From NCBI GenBank assembly GCA_017409455.1, contig JAFQSS010000015.1, positions 1-44,448 on the forward strand: a stretch of DNA of 44,448 nucleotides. Reading direction: 5' to 3'. Shown piece by piece: positions 38,760 through 44,448 of the stretch. The DNA is from Clostridia bacterium (GTDB lineage Bacteria > Bacillota > Clostridia > TANB77 > CAG-508). The notes under the pieces were generated by a model that did not search any database, was not told where the DNA came from, and saw only the letters and a list, made by a program, of their open reading frames with translations. The stretch's first letter is position 1; the number at the start of each line of letters is the position of its first letter. Made by a program: the position numbers and the translations under genes.

Positions 38760-41030
38760 AATTATTCCATTTAACATTGATAATGTTGCATGTATATATT
38801 TTTCTGCTAATTTTTGTTCTATTACATCTTGATGGCTATATACATTCTTTGGCAATTCTATAAGTGATGTCTTTGCTAATCTTCCATTACTTGCCAGTGC
38901 TGTTCTAGCCCAGTCTATTAAATATCCATCTCCATATCTATCTAAAGACCTTCCATGGTTTTCTGGAAATTGTACAGCATAGTACATTCCAACTTCTCTA
39001 TCTCCAACTAGTTGTTGATACCATCCGTGTAAGTCCACTAATATTGTTTGACCATTTCGTGATTTATGTGATATTAAAAAATCTCTTAGTGCTTGTGCTT
39101 CATATGCTTGAAATGGGGCTGTTCCTGCATAATGTCTATTACTTTCTTTTGAATCAAATCCTGTTGTTTTCCAAGATCTGTTCAAGTCAATGCCTTTGTT
39201 TCCAGGCGCTGCACTATATAGCGTTGTTCTCCCTTTTCCATTGTTTGTCGTTCCATATCTTACTCCATCAGGATTTATTTCTGGTAATATATATATTGTC
39301 CATTCATCAGCTAATCCATAGTTTGCATAATGCTTATTTTTTAGCGTTTCATAAAACCTTTCTGCTATATATACTAGTTCTTGTCCATCATGTTCCCAAT
39401 TATCTTCAAATCCGTGTATTGCAAATGTTGTGAAAAGTACGTTTGGGCCGTCACCATATCTATAATATCTTAATTTTGATCCCCTTAAATCTCCTGCTTT
39501 TAATAATCCACTTTCTCCATACGTTCCTTCTTCATATGTTATGGTTCTTCTTAGAAATATATATATAACTTGTTCTCCAACAATTGCTCCATTTTCTTTT
39601 TCTATTCTTAGAGCTATTTGATGTAATCCTAAACTAAATTTTGAAAAATCTATATCTATTTTAAAACCAGGTAATGGATTTTGGGTGTAATCACCATAAT
39701 CTTTAATGGCATTTAATACGTCTTGTCTTTCATATCTTTTTACTTCCTCGTCTCTGTAATATCCATCTATTAATAATCTAATTTTTGTATCTGATGCAGT
39801 AGTCATTACCCATCCTTCAATACTATGTGTTTCATTTGTTATTGTAGTTCTATCAAATGGATATTCAATATGTATTCTTGATTTTGCTTCTAATATTCTT
39901 GATGTCCTTTCTTCTAATACTTCACCTTGTTCTGTTACAAATTGGATTTTTATTGTATTGTCTCCTTCTTTGAATTCTGTTACAGGTATATGTATAGAAA
40001 AGTTTGGAGTTGGATTTTCTTTGTATGTTCCATATCCTTTTACTATTGATATTAAGTCATATAAATATTCATATTTAGTATTAATGTTTTCTATTTTTCT
40101 GTTACCAATATATACTACTATACTTGTATTTGATTCTGTTGATAATTTCCAACCTTTTATGTCAATTCCGTTTGGCGACCAAGATTGTTCTTCTAGAACT
40201 GTATCTATATGCATAACATGTTTGATACTTTTATCTATATTAATTTCTTGATTTACTTTTTCTAATATAATACCATCATATGTTACAAATTGAATCTCTA
40301 ATTGATGTTTTCCTTGGCTTAATTGAGTTGTTGGGATATTTATTGTGTAGTTAGGTGTAGGATTTTCTTGATATGTTCCATATCCTTGTACTATTGATAT
40401 TAAATCATATGCATAATACATTTCTATTTTTGTTTCTTTCACTTCTTGTCCATTAATTTTTGCAATTAATTTTGTATCTGCTTCAGTTGCTAATTTCCAA
40501 CCTTTTATTTCAATTCCATCTTTGTAGAAAACTTCCCCCTCTAGTTTTGTATCTATTTGTAAAATATGTTTTATGTCTCTTGTTATTTGAATTTGTTTTT
40601 CAATTACTTTTAGAATTTTCGAGTCATCTTCTGTTTTAAATTCAATTTTTAGTTTATAATTTCCTACTTCATAATTTTCTAATGGTATGTCAATATCAAA
40701 ATTAGGAGCTGGGTTTTCATTATATGTTCCATATCCTTGTACTATTGATATTAAGTCATATTTGTATGAGTATTTTATGTAATTGTTATCAATTTCTTTA
40801 TCATTAAGTGAAACTACTAGTTTTGTATTTTCTTGTGTTGCTAATTTCCAACCTTCTATGTGTAATGTTTGTGAAGTATAAAATGTTTTATTGTCTAAGT
40901 TTGTGTCTAAATGTATAATTGATAGTATTTCTAATTGTTCTGCCGCATTTGCAATTTTTACTCCAAATGCACTAACCATAAGTGTTATTAATATCATTGT
41001 AAGTATTTTTCTAACCCATATGTTTTTCAT
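38757..41030 (-). CDS. Secreted M14 zinc carboxypeptidase with tandem N-terminal repeats
   Basis: 757 residues, SD GGAGGAAG, signal peptide about 1-29. Three close copies of a ~115-residue beta domain fill about 30-378 (marker motifs EGWKLAT, YDLISIVQGYGTY, ENPxPN). A diverged fourth at about 379-490 reads SIEGWVMTTASDTK and RYERQDVLNAIKDYGDY. The catalytic domain (about 500-757) shows the zinc ligands His and Glu in HGFEDNWEH, LPEINPDGVRYG, GIDLNRSW, DLHGWYQQ (third zinc His) and a probable catalytic Glu in SLIELPKN. Likely cleaves wall peptide stems outside the cell. Co-transcribed with the GH25 gene 36 bases upstream, whose repeats are the same family; the pair probably shares a wall ligand. 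Confidence 0.88.
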   Translation of the reverse strand: MKNIWVRKILTMILITLMVSAFGVKIANAAEQLEILSIIHLDTNLDNKTFYTSQTLHIEGWKLATQENTKLVVSLNDKEIDNNYIKYSYKYDLISIVQGYGTYNENPAPNFDIDIPLENYEVGNYKLKIEFKTEDDSKILKVIEKQIQITRDIKHILQIDTKLEGEVFYKDGIEIKGWKLATEADTKLIAKINGQEVKETKIEMYYAYDLISIVQGYGTYQENPTPNYTINIPTTQLSQGKHQLEIQFVTYDGIILEKVNQEINIDKSIKHVMHIDTVLEEQSWSPNGIDIKGWKLSTESNTSIVVYIGNRKIENINTKYEYLYDLISIVKGYGTYKENPTPNFSIHIPVTEFKEGDNTIKIQFVTEQGEVLEERTSRILEAKSRIHIEYPFDRTTITNETHSIEGWVMTTASDTKIRLLIDGYYRDEEVKRYERQDVLNAIKDYGDYTQNPLPGFKIDIDFSKFSLGLHQIALRIEKENGAIVGEQVIYIFLRRTITYEEGTYGESGLLKAGDLRGSKLRYYRYGDGPNVLFTTFAIHGFEDNWEHDGQELVYIAERFYETLKNKHYANYGLADEWTIYILPEINPDGVRYGTTNNGKGRTTLYSAAPGNKGIDLNRSWKTTGFDSKESNRHYAGTAPFQAYEAQALRDFLISHKSRNGQTILVDLHGWYQQLVGDREVGMYYAVQFPENHGRSLDRYGDGYLIDWARTALASNGRLAKTSLIELPKNVYSHQDVIEQKLAEKYIHATLSMLNGII

Positions 41031-41066
41031 TATCTTCCTCCGTTTTTTACTATATGTTAATATGTT

Positions 41067-43166
41067 TTAATATTTTTTGTAACAAATATTTTTGTCAACA
41101 TTTGTAGATATTCCACTCACACTTCCTTTGTCTGTATATTGCCACATTTCATATTCTCTTGAAAAATTTGGTTGTTTAAGTTCATCATGTGTATATTGTG
41201 CAAGCCAAATTTCATAATTTGTTAATTCTGAATAATTTAATTCATATTCATACCAATAATGATTTGCATAAATCATTGGTTTGTATCCATAATAATTAAT
41301 TATATCTGCAATTGCTCTACATGTCATTGTTCTTGTATTTCTATCTAGTAAATCTGCTCTTCCTGGTTCTTCTCCTCTGTCTCTTGCTCCTGAATCTTCA
41401 GTGTCTATTGCAATAGGATAATCTAATTCTATCCTATTTTGATGAATTTGACTTATAATCCATAACCCTTCTTCTTGTGCTTCTTGTAAGTTAGTTGCTT
41501 GTGTTACAAAATACACTCCTACTTTTAGCCCTGCTGCTTTGGCTTCTCTAATATTGTATAATGCTTTTGTGTCTAATACTAATACAGGATTTCTATATCC
41601 TCTATATCCTAATCTAATCATTGCAAAATCTACTCCTGATTGAGCCACTTGTTTCCAGTTAATATCTCCATTATATGAACTTACATCTATGCCATTAAAT
41701 TTACCACCATATTGTGCTACAAATTTTCTGCTATCTAATCTTGTTCCATCTGCCGCTACAAATCTAAGTTCTATTTCATAATCTTTTTTGCTTAAATTTT
41801 CTAATGAGATATTTATATCAAAATTTGGTGCAGGATTTTCCTTGTATGTTCCATATCCTTGTACAATTGATATTAAATCATATTTGTATGAATATTTTAT
41901 ACAATTACTGTTAAGTTCTTGTCCATCTGCTAATATTATTAATTTACTATCAGGCTCTGCTGCCAGTTTCCAACCTGATATTTCAATGTTTTTCTTTTCG
42001 TTAAATACTATATCTTTTAAATTTGTGTCTATATGCATTATAGATTTTATTGATTTATCAATTGTCATTGTCTTTTCTACACTTTGTAATATTGACCCAT
42101 CTTCTAATATCAACTGTAATTTCAAATTATGTTTTCCATTTGTTATGTCTGTTGTTGGTATATCTATATCATAATTTGGAGTTGGATTCTCCGTATATGT
42201 TCCATATCCTTGTACTATTGATATTAAATCATATTTATATGAGTATTTTATATATTGTTCACTCATTTCTTGATTATCTATTAATATTCTTATTTTTGAA
42301 TTTGGTTCTGTTGTTAGTTTCCATCCTTCTATATGTATTCCTGATTTATCAAATACTGCATTATTTAAATTTGTATCTATTTGTAATGCATATTTTACTT
42401 TTTCTATTATTATTGTTTTTTCTACATTTTGTAGTATTGTACCATCTTCTAATACTAACTGTAGTTTCAAATTATGTTTTCCATCTGTTATATTGTTTGT
42501 TGGTATATCTATATCATAATTTGGAGTTGGATTTTCTTTATATGTTCCATATCCTTGTACTATTGATATTAAATCATATTTATATGAGTATTTTATATAT
42601 TGTTCACTTATTTCTTGATTATCTATTAATATTTTAATTCTGGAATTAGGCTCTGTTGCTAATTTCCACCCTTCTATATGTATTCCTGATTTATCAAATA
42701 CAGCATTATTTAAATTTGTATCTATTTGTAATGCGTGTTTTACTTTTTCTATTGTTATTGTTTTTTCTATACTTTGTAGTATTGTTTCATTTTTGGTTAC
42801 AAGTTGAATTTTTAAATTATGTTTTCCGTCTGTTATGTTTGTTGTTGGTATTTTTATATTATAGTTTGGAACTGGATTTTCATTATATGTTCCATATCCT
42901 TTTACTATTGATATTAAGTCATATTTATATGAATATTGAATATCAATGTTATCTACTTCTTTTCCATCTATTAGAATTACTAATTTTGTGTCAGGCTCAG
43001 TTGCTAATTTCCAGCCCTCTATATGTATTCCGTTTTTATCGAATATCATATTTTCTAAGTCTGTATCTATATGCAATACAGACTTTATGTTTGAATTTGC
43101 ATATGATAGATTTGCAATAAATAGAAACGTTAAAACTATAACCAAAAATGTTATTATTTTTTTCAT
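41067..43166 (-). CDS. Secreted GH25 lysozyme with four tandem repeats
   Basis: 699 residues from the ATG at 43166 (AAAGGAG nine bases upstream; an earlier in-frame ATG at 43187 lacks an SD). Signal peptide about 1-24. Four ~115-residue copies of the same beta domain as in the M14 protein fill residues about 25-490. The GH25 muramidase domain (about 492-699) has GIDVSSYNGDINW, FAMIRLGYRG, VGVYFVTQA, DYPIAIDTED (catalytic Asp/Glu), MIYANHYW and EMWQYTDKGSVSGI. It cuts the MurNAc-GlcNAc bond of peptidoglycan. Repeats 2 and 3 (42399-42743 and 42054-42398) are nearly identical at DNA level, indicating recent duplication. Confidence 0.92.
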   Translation of the reverse strand: MKKIITFLVIVLTFLFIANLSYANSNIKSVLHIDTDLENMIFDKNGIHIEGWKLATEPDTKLVILIDGKEVDNIDIQYSYKYDLISIVKGYGTYNENPVPNYNIKIPTTNITDGKHNLKIQLVTKNETILQSIEKTITIEKVKHALQIDTNLNNAVFDKSGIHIEGWKLATEPNSRIKILIDNQEISEQYIKYSYKYDLISIVQGYGTYKENPTPNYDIDIPTNNITDGKHNLKLQLVLEDGTILQNVEKTIIIEKVKYALQIDTNLNNAVFDKSGIHIEGWKLTTEPNSKIRILIDNQEMSEQYIKYSYKYDLISIVQGYGTYTENPTPNYDIDIPTTDITNGKHNLKLQLILEDGSILQSVEKTMTIDKSIKSIMHIDTNLKDIVFNEKKNIEISGWKLAAEPDSKLIILADGQELNSNCIKYSYKYDLISIVQGYGTYKENPAPNFDINISLENLSKKDYEIELRFVAADGTRLDSRKFVAQYGGKFNGIDVSSYNGDINWKQVAQSGVDFAMIRLGYRGYRNPVLVLDTKALYNIREAKAAGLKVGVYFVTQATNLQEAQEEGLWIISQIHQNRIELDYPIAIDTEDSGARDRGEEPGRADLLDRNTRTMTCRAIADIINYYGYKPMIYANHYWYEYELNYSELTNYEIWLAQYTHDELKQPNFSREYEMWQYTDKGSVSGISTNVDKNICYKKY
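41697..43094 (-). repeat. Four in-gene tandem copies of a ~345-bp coding repeat (GH25 gene)
   Basis: Approximate copy borders: 42744-43094, 42399-42743, 42054-42398, 41697-42053. The middle two differ at only scattered positions. Long identical stretches, for example around 42197-42250 and 42540-42600, would favour slippage or recombination and hence variable copy number. Confidence 0.85.
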
Positions 43167-43263
43167 GTTCACCACTCCTTTTACCATTGTTCCTATTGGG
43201 GTATCTAATTAAATTTTAGTTGATTTTTGGCATATAATCAATGGCAATCATTAGAAGATTTGG

Positions 43264-44310
43264 TTACCATTTTATATCTATTTTTAATTTGTTTATCATA
43301 AAATTATATATTTTTATAAATAATCTAAATAATCCTGTTTTATAGATAATTCGCATTATTGCAACTTTTGTGTTTGATTTATGTTTTATGCAATATAAAA
43401 GTTTTAAATAATGTGTTTTTCTCCAGGTTGAGAAATTCGTATCTAAATAGTTTTTATTCTTTTTTAGCTCTTCTTTAAAGTTACTTGTTTGATCTGCTGA
43501 AACTCTAAACATAAGTGAAATTCCAAAATGTAAAAATGCCATCGCATCTATTATTTGTATAAATTTCTCGTCTGCTTGTTTTTCATATATCGCTTTTACA
43601 TCTAGCATTGCATTTTGTGTTAATTGTATTTCTTCTTTCTTTATTGTTGACATTGCTGAATCTTGTCTTACCATATAATAATATAACGCATCTTTTATAA
43701 ATGTAATTTTTTTTGTATTTAAATATATAAGTAATAAGAACATTACATCTTCATGTGTTCTTGGTGGATTTGGTAAGTCTGGCATATTTTTTAATAGTTC
43801 CGTTTTGTATAATTTGTTCCATAATGCTGTATTTATTGATATTGTATCTTCTGGATTTTTATCCATTTCAATTGTTTTTCCATCGAATTGTGTCATTTCT
43901 GTTGAATATATATGACCTGTTTCTATATCTTGTCTTTGAAATCCACAAACCACAATCTCTGCACCTGTGGTTTGTGCAGCATTATATAATTTTTCCGCGA
44001 AGTCTAATGTTATATAGTCATCAGGATCTACAAATCCTATATATTCTCCTGTTGCTGCTAAAATCCCATCAAAACGAGCTTTCCAAACCCCTTGATTTTT
44101 TTTATCAATTATCTTTATATTTTTGTTTGGATAATTTATTTGATATTGTTTTAATATTTGTAAACAGTTATCTGGAGAACCATCATTTACACATACAATT
44201 TCAATTTCCTCCAGTGTTTGATTTATTAATGCTTCCATACTTTTGTTTAAATACTTTTCTACTTTATATACTGGTACAACTATACTTACTTTTATTTTCT
44301 TCTCGCTCAT
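43264..44310 (-). CDS. Family 2 glycosyltransferase
   Basis: 348 residues. GT-A domain at the N-terminus with VSIVVPVYKVEKYL, VNDGSPDNCLQIL, and the metal-binding FVDPDDYI. The next ~150 residues continue the fold (EIVVCGFQRQDIE, ALWNKLYKTELL). The C-terminal ~100 residues are helical and basic, ending in a hydrophobic stretch that may touch the membrane. It resembles capsule, wall-polysaccharide or glycoprotein transferases; the sugar cannot be told. It is 98 bases upstream of the GH25 gene. I did not find a convincing promoter in the 138 bases up to the window edge. Confidence 0.88.
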   Translation of the reverse strand: MSEKKIKVSIVVPVYKVEKYLNKSMEALINQTLEEIEIVCVNDGSPDNCLQILKQYQINYPNKNIKIIDKKNQGVWKARFDGILAATGEYIGFVDPDDYITLDFAEKLYNAAQTTGAEIVVCGFQRQDIETGHIYSTEMTQFDGKTIEMDKNPEDTISINTALWNKLYKTELLKNMPDLPNPPRTHEDVMFLLLIYLNTKKITFIKDALYYYMVRQDSAMSTIKKEEIQLTQNAMLDVKAIYEKQADEKFIQIIDAMAFLHFGISLMFRVSADQTSNFKEELKKNKNYLDTNFSTWRKTHYLKLLYCIKHKSNTKVAIMRIIYKTGLFRLFIKIYNFMINKLKIDIKW

Positions 44311-44448
44311 TTTTTCTTGTATGATATATTTAATAACTTAAATACACCATACACTCCTTCCTTCATTTATTTTTATATTATTATTTAGTATAATCTAAAT
44401 GTGGTAACTGTGGACTTTTGATTTTTCTTATAGCTTTGACTATTTAAA

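Noticed and set aside
42050..43120. Long plus-strand Leu/Tyr/His-rich frames in the GH25 gene
   Set aside because: They are antisense shadows created by the repeated coding units; no SD and no plausible protein composition.

Overview
The window is AT-rich DNA from an anaerobic, endospore-forming member of the Clostridia, probably host- or sediment-associated. The evidence is clostridial gene content: a trimeric [FeFe] hydrogenase (hydCBA), the SpoIVA-partner sipL next to yunB, spoVG, and a sepF/divIVA division locus. Strong Shine-Dalgarno sites and TTGACA-17-TATAAT type promoters also fit. I call 34 protein genes. All but murC and one 38-residue microprotein lie on the minus strand. I saw no rRNA, tRNA, CRISPR array or prophage, and no gene-free stretch exceeds 300 bases.

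Layout, left to right. 1-5860: three surface or unknown proteins (a giant Ig-repeat protein cut by the window edge, an AT-hook-like protein, and an exported protein with a TYAWF signal). 6079-10411: hydCBA. 10633-12931: yunB-sipL. 13009-13850: a compositionally odd lipoprotein and spoVG. 14111-19111: murC converging on a GH15 glucoamylase and a beta-CASP nuclease. 19212-25502: a coiled-coil protein, ftsK/spoIIIE, a small coiled-coil protein, rsmD, divIVA and sepF. 25633-29955: an HlyD-like adaptor, miaA and mutL. 30242-32773: the microprotein, a REP-associated tyrosine transposase (RAYT) and a von Willebrand A protein. 32907-37825: mbl and a surface-glycopolymer operon (galE, LTA-synthase-like, GtrB-like, small flippase-like). 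38025-44310: an anchored unknown, an M14 peptidase and a GH25 lysozyme that share tandem domains, and a GT2 glycosyltransferase.

The most striking structure lies between the genes. Three sets of palindromic elements recur. Type A forms nine arrays with a strict 27-bp period, built on the palindrome TGCTAGCA alternating with a GGGGACatGtTC-type core in either orientation (29 units). Type B is a GGGACCtGGTCCC hairpin flanked by A and T runs. It sits on or just after stop codons and looks like a portable intrinsic terminator. Type C is a GGGGACgGTCC hairpin related to B. Two A arrays flank the RAYT gene directly, so I propose a REP/RAYT system that has colonised this genome. Its copies separate the cistrons of hydCBA, supply stop codons and occupy at least one 5' leader (galE).

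Other observations include matching 11-bp-phased TTACA motifs upstream of neighbouring promoters, a 20-bp element shared by the rsmD and sepF promoters, and a sigma-E-like promoter before sipL. All family assignments come from motif reading only; no database search was run.
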